Program-made: the position numbers and the translations under genes
Part shown: piece after piece, positions 21,098-30,553 of the stretch
How the letters are laid out: every line of letters begins with the position of its first letter
How positions within the stretch are numbered: position 1 is the first letter of the stretch
The notes under the pieces: generated by a model
Databases searched by the model: none
Told to the model about the DNA's origin: nothing
Seen by the model: only the letters and a program-made list of their open reading frames with translations
Source of the DNA: Corynebacterium vitaeruminis DSM 20294
Lineage (GTDB): Bacteria; Actinomycetota; Actinomycetes; Mycobacteriales; Mycobacteriaceae
Assembly (NCBI RefSeq): GCF_000550805.1
Contig: NZ_CP004353.1
Span: 1,674,001-1,738,000 of the forward strand
DNA length: 64,000 nt
Reading direction: 5' to 3'

Positions 21098-22492
21098 GTG
21101 ACCATCAGTACCCTCGATCTTTTCAGCATCGGCGTGGGACCATCCTCCTCCCACACCGTCGGCCCCATGCGGGCGGCCCTCGACTTTTCCACCAACCACG
21201 TCACCGAGGGAAGCCTCGTGAAGATCCTGCTCCGAGGCTCGCTCGCGGCCACCGGCGCGGGCCACGGCACCGACCGCGCGGTCCTGCTCGGACTCGTGGG
21301 CTACGATCCGGAGCACGTCTCCGACACCGACGGGATCCCCTTCGGCGCGGCGATCCCGGCGCGCGGCACCGTCTCCGGCCCGAAGGGCACGGTGAGCTAC
21401 GAGCTCGCCTTCGACCGCTCGCCACACCCCAAGCACCCCAACTGCCTGGCCTTTTCCACGAAGGAGGGGCAACGCGAGGAGACGGACACCTACTTCTCCG
21501 TCGGCGGCGGATTCATCCTCACCGAGGCGCAGATGCGCGCCTCCGAGCAAAGCGGCAAGCCCCTGGGATCGGGCGTGTCCACCACCGGCCGATGCGGCGA
21601 GATGCCCTATCCCTTCTCCACCGCCCGCGAGCTGCTCGAGGTGTGCGTCGACAACGGTCTCAGCATCCCCGAGATCATGCTCGCCAACGAGACGAGCCTG
21701 CACGGCGACCAGGCCACGGTCACCCGCCACCTTGATCGCGTGTGGGAGGTCATGCAGGCCTGCATCGACCGTGGGCTTCGCACCGAGGGGACGCTGCCCG
21801 GCGGCCTTAAGGTCCACCGCCGCGCGCCGGAGCTCCACCGCCACCTGCGGGAGGCGTCGGCAAGCAACGACGCCGACCCCCTGCGCGCGATGGAGTGGAT
21901 CAACCTGTACGCGCTGGCCGTGAACGAGGAAAACGCCGCGGGCGGGCAGGTGGTGACCGCGCCCACGAACGGCGCGGCAGGCATCGTGCCCGCGGTGATG
22001 CGCTACGCGGCCGAGTTCCTCCCCGGACTGCCTGCCGACGCGCACCGCGACTACCTGCTCACCGCGGCGGCCGTGGGCATCATCATCAAGGAAAACGCCT
22101 CCATCTCCGGCGCTGAGGTCGGCTGCCAAGGCGAGGTGGGGTCGGCATCCGCGATGGCGGCGGCCGGGCTGTGCCAACTCTTGGGCGGCGACCCCGAGCA
22201 GGTCGAGCACGCGGCCGAGGTCGCCCTCGAGCACAACCTGGGGCTCACCTGCGACCCGGTGGGCGGGCTCGTGCAGATACCCTGCATCGAGCGCAACGCC
22301 ATCGGCGCGGTCAAGGCCGTCAACGCCGCGCGCCTCGCGCTGCTGAGCACCGGTAACCACCGGGTCACCCTCGACGACGCCGTGCGCACGATGGCCAGCA
22401 CCGGCCGCGACATGCTCTCCAAGTACAAGGAGACCGCCACCGGCGGGCTCGCCGTGCAGCTGGGGCTGCCGGTCAACCTCACCGAGTGCTAG
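21098..22492 (+). CDS. sdaA: L-serine ammonia-lyase (iron-sulfur type, single chain)
   Basis: The 464-residue enzyme deaminates L-serine to pyruvate with a [4Fe-4S] cluster. The beta-type domain comes first (SIGVGPSSSHTVGPMRAA) and the alpha-type domain second. The latter has the PTNGAAGIVPAV motif and the cysteines of VGCQGEVGSASAMAAAG, GLTCDPVGG and IPCIERNA that ligate the cluster. The two halves are fused, as in E. coli SdaA and C. glutamicum. GTG 21098 has AAGGA eight bases upstream. A bidirectional terminator follows. Confidence 0.95.
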   Translation: MTISTLDLFSIGVGPSSSHTVGPMRAALDFSTNHVTEGSLVKILLRGSLAATGAGHGTDRAVLLGLVGYDPEHVSDTDGIPFGAAIPARGTVSGPKGTVSYELAFDRSPHPKHPNCLAFSTKEGQREETDTYFSVGGGFILTEAQMRASEQSGKPLGSGVSTTGRCGEMPYPFSTARELLEVCVDNGLSIPEIMLANETSLHGDQATVTRHLDRVWEVMQACIDRGLRTEGTLPGGLKVHRRAPELHRHLREASASNDADPLRAMEWINLYALAVNEENAAGGQVVTAPTNGAAGIVPAVMRYAAEFLPGLPADAHRDYLLTAAAVGIIIKENASISGAEVGCQGEVGSASAMAAAGLCQLLGGDPEQVEHAAEVALEHNLGLTCDPVGGLVQIPCIERNAIGAVKAVNAARLALLSTGNHRVTLDDAVRTMASTGRDMLSKYKETATGGLAVQLGLPVNLTEC

Positions 22493-22507
22493 TCCCTGGC
22501 GCGAAAT

Positions 22508-22554
22508 AAGGCCAGCCCCCGTTACCTGTACTGGTCCCCGGGAGCTGGCCTTTT
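22508..22554. terminator. Bidirectional terminator between sdaA and hisS
   Basis: AAGGCCAGC pairs with GCTGGCCTT around a long loop, with TTTTCG on the plus strand and A-rich sequence on the other side. The two genes converge here. Confidence 0.75.
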
Positions 22555-22568
22555 CGTTGTCTAGGCGG

Positions 22569-23855
22569 CTACTGCGCGAGCCGCTTGCCGAGCTCCGCTA
22601 CCACCTCGTCGAGGGCGATGTCGTGCTGCTCGTGGGCCGCCAAGTCCTTGACGGCCACGGTCTTGTTCTCCAGCTCGCGGTCGCCGAGCACGAGGGCGAA
22701 GCGCGCGCCCGCCTTGTCGGCGCCCTTCATGGCCCCCTTGAGGCCGCGGTCTCCGTAGGCCATGTCGGCGCGGATGCCGGCTGCGCGCAGCTGGTCGATG
22801 ATGCGCACCATCTCGCGCTTGGCGTCCGCGCCCATGGGCACGCCGTAGACGGCGACGCGGGAGCCGTCGGTCATGGTCTGCTTCTCCGCCTCGAGGGCAA
22901 GCAGGCAGCGGTCGACGCCGAGGGCGTAGCCGATGCCGGAGAGGTCCTGGCCGCCGAGCTGGGCCATGAGGCCGTCGTAGCGCCCGCCGCCGCCGATGCC
23001 GGACTGCGCGCCGAGGCCGTCGTGGACGAACTCGAAGGTGGTCTTGGTGTAGTAGTCGAGGCCGCGGACCATGCGCGGGTTGACCTCGAAGGCCACGCCG
23101 AGGTCAGTGAGCAGCTGGAGGACGGTGTCGAAGTGGCGCTTCGACTCGTCGTTGAGGTTGTCCAGCATGAGGGGCGCGTCCGCGGTCATCTCGCGCACCT
23201 CCGGGCGCTTGTCGTCGAGCACGCGCAGCGGGTTGATCTCCGCGCGGTGGCGGGTCTCCTCGTCCAGCGGGAGCGTGAACAGGAACTCCTGGAGCTTCTC
23301 GCGGTAGGCCGGGCGGCAGTTGTTGTCGCCCAGGCTGGTGAGCTCGAGGCGATAGCCGGAAAGCCCGATGGCCTTGAGGCTGCGGTCGGCTAAGGCGATG
23401 ACCTCGGCGTCAAGCGCCGGGTCGTCGACGCCGATGGCCTCGATCCCCACCTGCTGCAGCTGGCGGTAACGGCCGGCCTGCGGGCGCTCGTAGCGGAAGA
23501 AGGGGCCGTAGTAGTTGAGCTTCACCGGAAGCTGGCCGCGGCCGAGGTTGTGCTCGATGACGGCGCGCATGACGCCCGCGGTGCCCTCCGGTCGAAGGGT
23601 CACCGAGCGCCCGCCGCGGTCGGCGAAGGTGTACATCTCCTTGGTCACCACGTCGGTGGACTCGCCCACGCCGCGGGCGAACAAGGTGGTGTCCTCGAAG
23701 ACGGGAAGCTCGATGTGCTCGTAGCCCGCCAGGTGCGCCTGGTGCGCGAACATGTCGCGCACGGCGAGGAACTCGGGAGAGACGGGCGGGAGGTATTCCG
23801 GAACGCCCTTGGGCGCCGTGATTACTTGGAGCTTCTTCTTGTCAGTCACGGTCAT
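22569..23855 (-). CDS. hisS: Histidyl-tRNA synthetase
   Basis: The 428-residue class II synthetase charges tRNA-His. It has motif 1 around [15 protein letters not shown], motif 2 [21 protein letters not shown], the histidine-A signature [15 protein letters not shown] and motif 3 with [15 protein letters not shown]. The anticodon-binding domain ends the protein. Length is normal. The ATG at 23855 is five bases after the stop of the metallo-hydrolase gene, so the two are cotranscribed, an order also found in mycobacteria. Confidence 0.97.
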   Translation of the reverse strand: MTVTDKKKLQVITAPKGVPEYLPPVSPEFLAVRDMFAHQAHLAGYEHIELPVFEDTTLFARGVGESTDVVTKEMYTFADRGGRSVTLRPEGTAGVMRAVIEHNLGRGQLPVKLNYYGPFFRYERPQAGRYRQLQQVGIEAIGVDDPALDAEVIALADRSLKAIGLSGYRLELTSLGDNNCRPAYREKLQEFLFTLPLDEETRHRAEINPLRVLDDKRPEVREMTADAPLMLDNLNDESKRHFDTVLQLLTDLGVAFEVNPRMVRGLDYYTKTTFEFVHDGLGAQSGIGGGGRYDGLMAQLGGQDLSGIGYALGVDRCLLALEAEKQTMTDGSRVAVYGVPMGADAKREMVRIIDQLRAAGIRADMAYGDRGLKGAMKGADKAGARFALVLGDRELENKTVAVKDLAAHEQHDIALDEVVAELGKRLAQ

Positions 23856-23860
23856 ACAGT

Positions 23861-24508
23861 TTAATCCCTGAACGCCTGAAGAAAGGGATTGGTCATGCGT
23901 TCGGCGCGGATGGTGGTGGTCCCGCCGTGGCCGGGCAGCACCTGCAGGGCGTCGTCTAGCGGCAGCACCACGTCGCGCAGGGTCACCTGCATGTCCTCCG
24001 GGGAGGACTGCACAAGGTCGGTGCGGCCGATCGAACCGCGGAAGAGCACGTCGCCGCTGAAGCAGATCTCGGACCCCACCAGCAGCGTCGAGCCCGGCGA
24101 GTGGCCCGGCGCGTGGCGCGGGACGAACTGCTCCCCCGCGATCTCGAGGGCCTCTCCGTTACAAAGGTGGCGCAGGTCCTTGATGGGGGTCATGTTCTTC
24201 GCGTCGAAGAGAATCTTCGACTTCTCGGAGACGCCGTCGCCCGCGTCGAGCATGAACTCGTCGTTCGGGTGGATGTACACCGGCACCTGGTAGCGGGCGG
24301 CCAGGGTCCCCGCGTCGCGGGTGTGGTCGATGTGGCCGTGGGTGAGCACGATCTGCACCGGCTCGAGCCCGGTCTCGTCGAAGAACTCCACGAGCTTTGC
24401 TGCCGCGTGCATGCCCGGGTCGATCACCGTGACTTTGTTGTCGAGCGCGTCGTAGACCAGGTAGCAGTTGGTTTGGTAGGGGCCGGTGGCGAAGCCGCGA
24501 ATCTCCAT
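23861..24508 (-). CDS. MBL-fold hydrolase, hydroxyacylglutathione hydrolase-like
   Basis: The 215-residue protein has the metallo-beta-lactamase motif [10 protein letters not shown] (HxHxDH) near residue 59, a further His in HAPGHSPGS, the metal-bridging Asp in CFSGDVLF and a final His in VLPGHGG. It belongs to the GloB-like group. Corynebacteria use mycothiol rather than glutathione, so the true thioester substrate is unclear. ATG 24508 is preceded by GAAGGAAG. It is cotranscribed with hisS. Confidence 0.9.
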   Translation of the reverse strand: MEIRGFATGPYQTNCYLVYDALDNKVTVIDPGMHAAAKLVEFFDETGLEPVQIVLTHGHIDHTRDAGTLAARYQVPVYIHPNDEFMLDAGDGVSEKSKILFDAKNMTPIKDLRHLCNGEALEIAGEQFVPRHAPGHSPGSTLLVGSEICFSGDVLFRGSIGRTDLVQSSPEDMQVTLRDVVLPLDDALQVLPGHGGTTTIRAERMTNPFLQAFRD

Positions 24509-24554
24509 GAGTTCTTCCTTCTTGGTTGTTTCTCGCGTTGACAGTCTAGGCTTT

Positions 24555-24567
24555 AGCGTCGACAAGC
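24555..24567 (-). repeat. Near copy of the GCTTRTCGACGSC motif
   Basis: On the minus strand it reads GCTTGTCGACGCT, one mismatch at the last base. It lies between tpx and the hydrolase gene, ten bases beyond the tpx terminator. Confidence 0.5.
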
Positions 24568-24576
24568 CAAAAGCGT

Positions 24577-24607
24577 AAAGCCCCCGTTCCGCGAAAGAAA
24601 CGAGGGC
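24577..24607 (-). terminator. Rho-independent terminator of tpx
   Basis: GCCCTCGTT pairs with AACGGGGGC (one mismatch) over a 10-base loop and is followed by TTT on the minus strand, 15 bases after the tpx stop. Confidence 0.75.
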
Positions 24608-24621
24608 GTAGGAAGCGCCGC

Positions 24622-25116
24622 TTACAGTGCCTTGAGCGCTGCCTCGTAGTCGGGCTCGGTGGTGATCTCGTCAACCAGCTGCACGTGCTTGACGACGCCT
24701 TCGGCGTCCGCCACCACGACGGAGCGGGCCAGAAGCCCCTTGAGCGGGGAATCCAGCAGCGTCACGCCGAAGTCCTTGCCGAAGGTCGAGCGGAACGCAG
24801 ACGCGCTGACCACGTTCTCGATGCCCTCCGCGCCGCAGAAGCGAGCCTGGGCGAAGGGGAGATCCTCGGAGACGCACAGCACGACGGTGTTCTCCAGCGC
24901 GGCGGCCTCCTCGTTGAAGCGGCGCACCGACTGCGCGCACACGCCGGTGTCGATGGACGGGAAGATGTTGAGGATGATCTGCTTGCCCTCGAAGTCGGCG
25001 CCTGTGACCTCGGCGAGGTCGGTGCCGACGAGCGCGAAGGCGGGCAGCTGGGAGCCGACGGCGGGAAGCTCGCCGATGGTGGACACGGTGGTGCCTTGGA
25101 AGTGAGTATTAGCCAT
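24622..25116 (-). CDS. tpx: Thiol peroxidase (atypical 2-Cys peroxiredoxin)
   Basis: The 164-residue peroxiredoxin reduces hydroperoxides using thioredoxin. The peroxidatic Cys60 lies in PSIDTGVCA and the resolving Cys94 in ARFCGAEG, the same spacing as in E. coli Tpx. A Gly replaces the more common Pro at position 58. The protein has no signal peptide and is cytoplasmic. It is transcribed away from the cyclophilin gene and has its own terminator. Confidence 0.95.
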   Translation of the reverse strand: MANTHFQGTTVSTIGELPAVGSQLPAFALVGTDLAEVTGADFEGKQIILNIFPSIDTGVCAQSVRRFNEEAAALENTVVLCVSEDLPFAQARFCGAEGIENVVSASAFRSTFGKDFGVTLLDSPLKGLLARSVVVADAEGVVKHVQLVDEITTEPDYEAALKAL

Positions 25117-25323
25117 GCCTCACATCTTAGGAATCGCGGCCAGTGGCCGCCACAAATAATCTCCTGGAGTGCGCTCTCGCGGGCACTCGCGGGCGCGGGC
25201 ACCCGTAGCGATTGCTCCCGCCCGGCGCCCCGCAGGTAGACTCGTGGGGAGTTTGTCTGTACATCCCCGCGGTGCGCGGGTCTTTCCCCGAGCGCCGGAT
25301 GCGAGAACTAGAGGTTTAACAAG

Positions 25324-26166
25324 GTGAGTTCGAACAAGGAACGCCGCGAGCAGTCGCTGCGCGCGCTGGAGAAAGAGATCAAGTCTCGCGACCGCGCGGA
25401 GAAGACTCGCCCGCTCGGCGTCGCCGCTGCCGCGGCCGTGGCCATCGCCGTCATCGTCGGCGGCATCGTCTATCTGAACAATCAGAGCAATGACAACAAG
25501 GCGGAGAACACCGCCGCGGCCACCACGTCGGCCACCGCCGACTACCAGCCGCTCGCGCTCACCCGCTCTCAGCCGCTTGGCGACACCGTCACCTGCTCCT
25601 ACCCCGCCTCCGGCACCGCCGCTAAGGCCGTCGACGCCCCGGCCACCGAGAACGTCTCCGCGACGGGCACCGTCACCGTCACGCTGCAGACCAACAAGGG
25701 CGACATCCCCATGGAGCTCGACCGCAGCGTCTCCCCGTGCACGGTCAACGCCGTCGAGCACCTCGCGCAGGCCGGCTACTACGACGACACCGTCTGCCAC
25801 CGCCTGACCACCCAGGGCATCTACGTACTCCAGTGCGGCGACCCGACCGGCCAGGGCAGCGGCGGCCCGGGCTTCCAGTTCGCCAACGAATACCCGACCG
25901 ACGAGGCCACTGACACCAATACCCCGGTGATCTACCCGCGCGGCTCGATCGCGATGGCCAACGCTGGCCAGGACACGAACGGCTCGCAGTTCTTCCTCAA
26001 CTACCAGGATTCCCCGCTGCCGCCGATGTACACCTACTTCGGCCAGATCAGCGACACGGGCCTTGCCAGCCTCGACTCCATCGCCGCCGCGGGCGTGCAG
26101 GATGGCGGCTCCGACGGCGCGCCCGCCGAGGAGGTCCGCATCACCAAGGCTGTGGTCGCGAGCTAG
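25324..26166 (+). CDS. Membrane-anchored peptidyl-prolyl cis-trans isomerase (cyclophilin type)
   Basis: The 280-residue protein has a basic N-terminus, a single membrane helix around residues 36-56, an Ala/Thr-rich linker and a C-terminal cyclophilin domain from about residue 115. Cyclophilin features include HRLTTQGIYVLQCGDPTG, where FRhihgFmiQGGD is usual, then GSIAMANAGQDTNGSQFFL and YTYFGQI. It is the counterpart of the PpiB-like protein beside rel in mycobacteria and probably acts on secreted proteins outside the membrane. Three extra cysteines in the domain could form disulfides. It starts at GTG 25324. Confidence 0.88.
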   Translation: MSSNKERREQSLRALEKEIKSRDRAEKTRPLGVAAAAAVAIAVIVGGIVYLNNQSNDNKAENTAAATTSATADYQPLALTRSQPLGDTVTCSYPASGTAAKAVDAPATENVSATGTVTVTLQTNKGDIPMELDRSVSPCTVNAVEHLAQAGYYDDTVCHRLTTQGIYVLQCGDPTGQGSGGPGFQFANEYPTDEATDTNTPVIYPRGSIAMANAGQDTNGSQFFLNYQDSPLPPMYTYFGQISDTGLASLDSIAAAGVQDGGSDGAPAEEVRITKAVVAS

Positions 26167-26186
26167 CTGAATTTCGATCGTTTTCT

Positions 26187-26225
26187 AAATACCGGAGACG
26201 GGGTTACCGTTTCCGGTATTTTTTA
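26187..26225 (+). terminator. Rho-independent terminator of the cyclophilin gene
   Basis: AATACCGGA pairs with TCCGGTATT over a 15-base loop and is followed by a T-run, 20 bases after the stop codon. Confidence 0.85.
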
Positions 26226-26448
26226 CCCCCGCAACTGCTTTTGTGCAGCTAATTAAGGTGACGGGGGCGAAACGTGGATTAATCAGCGGCGATGCATCAA
26301 AGGTGGTCGCACCGTTCCAGTAGTTTGCCCTCTCACGCTCTTCTCACTTGATTCTTATGTTCAGGTGGTGCCGCGCCACCGTTGCGCGAAGGGGGATTAT
26401 GAGTTAGCATGTCCGAGAAATTTAAACCCCCTCCTCGAAGGACATTTC

Positions 26449-26802
26449 ATGAAGCTGTTTTCCCGCAAGGCACTCCTGTCTGTCGCCACCGCCACCGCTC
26501 TGACCGCTGGCTCCCTCTCCGCTCCGGCCTTCGCGCAGGACAACACCCCAGTCACGACCACCCAGGGTTCCGCGAACCTCGGCTCCTCCACCACCACCGA
26601 TACCGCCGCGACAGATGAAACGGGCACCGACCCTGGGGCCGCCTCTAACGCCTCCTCCGACCTGCTCGCTGGCTCCTCCGATTCCAACGGCAAGATCGAT
26701 CCGAAGCAGATCGCCGCTTGGATCTCCATCGTCGGCACCGTCATCTCCGTGCTCACCGCAGCCGTGACCTTCGCCGCTAAGGTTGGCAGCCTCTCCAAGT
26801 AA
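26449..26802 (+). CDS. Small secreted protein A (signal peptide, low-complexity linker, C-terminal hydrophobic helix)
   Basis: The 117-residue protein has a Sec signal peptide ending APAFA before Gln30. A Thr/Ser/Ala/Asp-rich region of about 50 residues without cysteine follows. One hydrophobic helix (about residues 93-112) ends in VGSLSK six residues from the stop. The helix resembles that of the next gene (VISV..A..TFA...GSL against VLSV..A..TFA...QSL), so the two are paralogues. The function is not recognised; a mycomembrane or cell-surface location is plausible. AAGGA precedes ATG 26449; the longer upstream frame is discarded because the signal peptide starts here. Confidence 0.75.
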   Translation: MKLFSRKALLSVATATALTAGSLSAPAFAQDNTPVTTTQGSANLGSSTTTDTAATDETGTDPGAASNASSDLLAGSSDSNGKIDPKQIAAWISIVGTVISVLTAAVTFAAKVGSLSK

Positions 26803-26831
26803 TCCAAGGCTCGCTGACGATCCTTGCGTTA

Positions 26832-26866
26832 TCCCTTCGCTGCGCTTAGCGCGCGGAGGGATTTCT
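26832..26866 (+). terminator. Possible terminator after small secreted protein A
   Basis: An imperfect stem (ATCCCTTCGCTGCGC against GCGCGCGGAGGGAT) is followed by TTCTC, about 30 bases after the stop. Confidence 0.45.
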
Positions 26867-27058
26867 CATACCTGTATCCCGCGCCCCTTCTCCCACCGCC
26901 GCTCCCCGGGAGTGCGCGCGAAAAGGGGTAGGCGCGGGGTCATCCGAAACCTGCGAATTTGCTTGCCTTGGCTCGACATTGGGGGCATCGCTACTAACGT
27001 GTCCCTTGTTGTCTTCTCCTATCGCCATCGTTGAAAGAAAGTTGAAGGAATACTCCTC

Positions 27059-27382
27059 ATGAAGCTGATGAACCGCACCTCGCTCGTCGCCGTCGCCACC
27101 TCCGTGGCCCTTACTTCCGGCGCGCTCGCCGCGCCCGCGATGGCTCAGTCCTCCGACGCCTCCGCCGCATCCGACACCACCGTGAGCACCGTCGACTCGG
27201 CCGCTGATACCGCCGGTACCTCGACCTCCTCGAACATCGTCTCCTTCGTGGACACCCTCGCAACTTCCTCCAAGCAGATCACCGACTCAGACGCCTACAA
27301 GTGGTTCACTGTTGCCGCTGCGGTGCTAAGCGTCGTTGCTGCAGGCATCACCTTCGCCCTGCGCATTCAGTCGCTCATCTAG
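27059..27382 (+). CDS. Small secreted protein B, paralogue of A
   Basis: The 107-residue protein starts MKLMNR with a signal peptide cleaved after APAMA. The mature part is Ser/Thr/Asp/Ala-rich, then a hydrophobic helix near the end (about residues 83-101) finishing with RIQSLI at the stop. There are no cysteines. GAAGGA precedes the ATG at 27059. It has its own 256-base upstream region and a strong terminator, so it is probably transcribed separately from A. The architecture is that of a short surface peptide inserted by its C-terminal helix; function is unknown. Confidence 0.75.
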   Translation: MKLMNRTSLVAVATSVALTSGALAAPAMAQSSDASAASDTTVSTVDSAADTAGTSTSSNIVSFVDTLATSSKQITDSDAYKWFTVAAAVLSVVAAGITFALRIQSLI

Positions 27383-27409
27383 TACCTCAGTTCCCGCGAT
27401 TAAATGAGC

Positions 27410-27446
27410 AAAGAGCATCCGAGAATTCCTCCCGGATGCTCTTTTT
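27410..27446. terminator. Bidirectional terminator between secreted protein B and rel
   Basis: A perfect 12-bp stem (AAAGAGCATCCG) with an 11-base loop is followed by a T-run on the plus strand and is A-flanked for the other direction. The adjacent genes converge. Confidence 0.9.
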
Positions 27447-27480
27447 GCTTCCTTTGAATGTCGTCGCTTGTGGCTCGAGC

Positions 27481-29757
27481 CTAGCCGCCGGTGGTCACAC
27501 GGTAGACGTCGAACACGCCCTCCGTGTTGCGTAGCTGCGTCATGAGCGCACCCAGCTGCTTGGTGTCGGAGACGCTGAAGGTGAAGCGCACGGTGGCCAC
27601 GTGGTCCTCGGAGGCGTGGGAGTTCATCGACACCACGGACACCTTCTGCTCGTTGATAACGCGGGTGAGCTCCATGAGCAGGCCGTTGCGGTCAAGTGCC
27701 TCTAGCTGCAGGGTCGCGGCGAACACGGAACCGCCCTCGGCCGCCCAGGAGACGGAGATGAGGCGCTCGGGCTCGTCGCGCAGCTTGTCGGCGTTGGTGC
27801 AGTCCGTTCGGTGCACGGAGACGCCGCCGCCGCGGGTGACGAACCCGAAGATGTCGTCGCCGGGCACCGGCATGCAGCACTTGGCCAGCTTGGCCATGAC
27901 GTCGGGGCTGCCCTCCACGAGGATGCCGTTCTCGTCGGAGACCTGCTGCTTCTGCCCCACCAGCTCGCTGAACGGGGTGCGGGAGACGAGGGTGTCCTCG
28001 GCCTCGTCGGCATCGCCGAAGGCTGCCATGAGACGGTTGGCCACGTGCTGGGCCGAGACCGACCCGGAGCCGATGGCGGTGTAGAGGGCGTCGACGTCCG
28101 GGTAGTGCAGCTCCGTGGCCACCTGCTTCATCGACTGCGCGGTAAACAGGCGGTGCATCGGCAGGCCGCCGCGCTGGACCTCGGCGGCCAGCGCGTCGCG
28201 CCCGGCCTCCAGGTATTCCTCGCGGCGCTCCTTGGCAAACCACTGGCGGATCTTCGCCTTGGCGCGCGGGGAAACCACGAACTCCTGCCAGTCGCGCGAG
28301 GGACCGGCGTTCTGGTCCTTGCTGGTGAAAATCTCCACGCGGTCGCCGGACTTGAGCTTGGACTCGAGCGCCACGAGCTTGCCGTTGATCTTCGCGCCGA
28401 TGCAGCGGTGGCCCACCTCGGTGTGCACCGCGTAGGCGAAGTCCACCGGGGTGGAGTTGATCGGCAGGTTGACCACGTCGCCCTTCGGCGTGAACACGAA
28501 GATCTGCTTGCTCGTGAGGTCGTAGCGCAGGCTGTCGAGGAACTCGTTCGGGTCCGCGGCCTCCTTCTGCCAGTCGAGCAGCTGGCGCATCCAGGCCATC
28601 TGGTCGACCTCGGCCTGCTCCCCGCCCTGGTGGCCCTTGGTTTCCTTGTAGCGCCAGTGCGCGGCGATGCCGAACTCGGCGTTGTAGTGCATCTCGTGCG
28701 TGCGCACCTGGACCTCGAGCGGCTTGCCGCCCTCGGCCATGACGGTCGTGTGCAGCGACTGGTACACGCCGAACTTCGGGCTCGAGATGTAGTCCTTGAA
28801 CCGGCCCGGCATCGCCGCGTAAATCGAGTGAACCACGCCGATGGCCGCGTAGCAGTTGTTCACCGAGTCCACCAGCACGCGGATGCCCACGAGGTCGAAG
28901 ATCTCCTCGAAGTCCTTCCCGCGCACGATCATCTTCTGGTAGATCGACCAGTAGTGCTTCGGGCGGCCCATGACCTCCGCCTCGATGTGGTTTTCCTTCA
29001 GCGCCGACTGGAGCTGGGCGATGATCTCCTTCAGGTAGCGGTCGCGCGAGGGCGCCCGGTCCGCGACGAGGCGGACCACCTCCTGGTACTTCTTCGGGTA
29101 CAGGATCGCGAACGAAAGGTCCTCGAGCTCCCACTTGATGCTCGCCATGCCCAGGCGGTGCGCCAGCGGCGCGATGACCTCGAGGGTCTGCCGCGCCTTC
29201 TTGGCCTGCTTCTCCGGCGGGAGGAAGCGCATCGTGCGCATGTTGTGCAGGCGGTCGGCGACCTTGATCACCAGCACGCGGGGGTCCTGGCTCATGGCCA
29301 CGATCATCTTGCGGATGGTCTCCGCCTCCGCAGCGGCTCCCAGTGCCACCTTGTCCAGCTTGGTCACGCCATCGACAAGACGGGCGACCTCCTCGCCGAA
29401 GTCGGCGCTGAGGTCGTCGAGGGAATAGTCGGTGTCCTCCACGGTATCGTGCAGCAGCGCCGCGACGAGCGTGGTGGTGTCCATGCCGATCTCCGCGGCG
29501 ATTGTGGCCACGGCCAGCGGGTGCGTGATGTACGGGTCCCCGGACTTGCGGTAGACCCCCTCGTGGAGGCGCTCTGCGGTGGAGTAGGCCTTCTCCAAAA
29601 TCGCCGCGTCCGCCTTGGGGTGGAACTCGCGGTGGATGCTCAGCAGCGGCTCGAGGACGGGGTTGACCTTGACTCGGTTGCCCGTCAGGCTGCGTGCGAG
29701 GCGAGCAGACATGCTGCGCATGGGGTTCTGCTGTTTGACCGAACGATTATTCGTCAT
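27481..29757 (-). CDS. rel: Bifunctional (p)ppGpp synthetase/hydrolase
   Basis: The 758-residue long RSH enzyme makes and degrades the stringent-response alarmone. The N-terminal hydrolase domain has the HD metal site ([10 protein letters not shown]) and [10 protein letters not shown]. The synthetase domain has [11 protein letters not shown] and the EVQVRT motif. TGS ([12 protein letters not shown]), a conserved-cysteine region ([12 protein letters not shown]) and ACT (SWAAEGG..., [10 protein letters not shown]) domains follow. The HD motif is intact, so both activities are expected. A GAGGGAG site precedes ATG 29757. The order apt-rel is conserved in corynebacteria. Confidence 0.97.
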   Translation of the reverse strand: MTNNRSVKQQNPMRSMSARLARSLTGNRVKVNPVLEPLLSIHREFHPKADAAILEKAYSTAERLHEGVYRKSGDPYITHPLAVATIAAEIGMDTTTLVAALLHDTVEDTDYSLDDLSADFGEEVARLVDGVTKLDKVALGAAAEAETIRKMIVAMSQDPRVLVIKVADRLHNMRTMRFLPPEKQAKKARQTLEVIAPLAHRLGMASIKWELEDLSFAILYPKKYQEVVRLVADRAPSRDRYLKEIIAQLQSALKENHIEAEVMGRPKHYWSIYQKMIVRGKDFEEIFDLVGIRVLVDSVNNCYAAIGVVHSIYAAMPGRFKDYISSPKFGVYQSLHTTVMAEGGKPLEVQVRTHEMHYNAEFGIAAHWRYKETKGHQGGEQAEVDQMAWMRQLLDWQKEAADPNEFLDSLRYDLTSKQIFVFTPKGDVVNLPINSTPVDFAYAVHTEVGHRCIGAKINGKLVALESKLKSGDRVEIFTSKDQNAGPSRDWQEFVVSPRAKAKIRQWFAKERREEYLEAGRDALAAEVQRGGLPMHRLFTAQSMKQVATELHYPDVDALYTAIGSGSVSAQHVANRLMAAFGDADEAEDTLVSRTPFSELVGQKQQVSDENGILVEGSPDVMAKLAKCCMPVPGDDIFGFVTRGGGVSVHRTDCTNADKLRDEPERLISVSWAAEGGSVFAATLQLEALDRNGLLMELTRVINEQKVSVVSMNSHASEDHVATVRFTFSVSDTKQLGALMTQLRNTEGVFDVYRVTTGG

Positions 29758-29833
29758 TGTGTGCTCCCTCGTTCACGTACCGCCGCGCGGTGTGCGCGCG
29801 ACCCATCACCCCGGCGTCACTCGGGCCTTAGGT

Positions 29834-30451
29834 TCATTGTAGACAGCGCCGCCGCGGCCGTTCGCTTTTCGCTTCTTCGCTTATCGACGCCTCTCGGCGC
29901 CAAACCCTATTGGTTGACGACGTAGACCGGCTTGTCGGGAGCCTTTCGCGCCCGCCGAGCCCATCGACTTCGAGGACCACTCCGTAGCCCACGACGCTAC
30001 CACCGCAGCGCTCGATGAGCTTGCGGGCCGCCACGAGGGTCCCGCCGGTGGCCAAAACGTCGTCGATGAGCACCACGCGCTGACCGGCGAGATCGAGGGA
30101 GTCCGCGGGCAGCTCGAGCGCCGCGGTGCCGTACTCGAGGGCGTACTCCTCGGAGACGACCGGCGGCGGGAGCTTCCCGCGCTTGCGGATGGCGAGGATG
30201 CCGTTGGCGGTCCGGTAGGACACCGCGGAGCCGAGCAGGAAGCCGCGGGCGTCGAGGCCGCCGATGAGGGTCGCCTCGCACTCCATGGCGAACTCGGCGA
30301 GCTCGTTGACGATCAGCCGGAAGGCCAGGCCATCGGCGAGCACCGGGGTGAGGTCCTCGAACAAGACCCCCTCCACCGGGAAGTTGGGCACGAGCCTCGT
30401 CTTCTTGGCCAGCGCGTCCTTCGCCGACGTGAAGGATGACTGAATGGTCAT
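29834..30451 (-). CDS. apt: Adenine phosphoribosyltransferase with an apparent frameshift near its C-terminus
   Basis: The enzyme joins adenine and PRPP to give AMP. The first 170 residues are a normal Apt: [13 protein letters not shown], the RKRGKLP segment, and the PRPP loop [13 protein letters not shown]. After GRERL at about 29940 the frame reads into Arg/Ser-rich sequence and ends at 29834, 205 residues in total. One base into another frame the sequence reads [10 protein letters not shown] and stops at 29907, which gives about 181 residues, the family norm. A C missing from the CTCCC run (29937-29939) explains it. The core is intact, so activity may be retained. AAGGAG precedes ATG 30451. 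Confidence 0.88.
   Translation of the reverse strand: MTIQSSFTSAKDALAKKTRLVPNFPVEGVLFEDLTPVLADGLAFRLIVNELAEFAMECEATLIGGLDARGFLLGSAVSYRTANGILAIRKRGKLPPPVVSEEYALEYGTAALELPADSLDLAGQRVVLIDDVLATGGTLVAARKLIERCGGSVVGYGVVLEVDGLGGRERLPTSRSTSSTNRVWRREASISEEAKSERPRRRCLQ
29879..29891 (+). repeat. Copy of the GCTTRTCGACGSC motif
   Basis: Exact match (GCTTATCGACGCC) between apt and rel, 16 bases beyond the inferred original apt stop at 29907. Confidence 0.6.
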
Positions 30452-30553
30452 GTGTGTACGCTCCTTGCGCGTGTCGTCAAATACGCTCGATGCACCTCGA
30501 GCGCGCCCCCAAGAATCCTAGTGAATGGGTGGTTTCCAAGGAGCGAATTGGGC

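Noticed and set aside
20174..22360. A 728-codon open frame on the minus strand opposite sdaA and the HEPN-CBS gene
   Set aside because: Its composition is that of antisense GC-rich sequence, with no recognisable motif, and it spans two well-supported genes.
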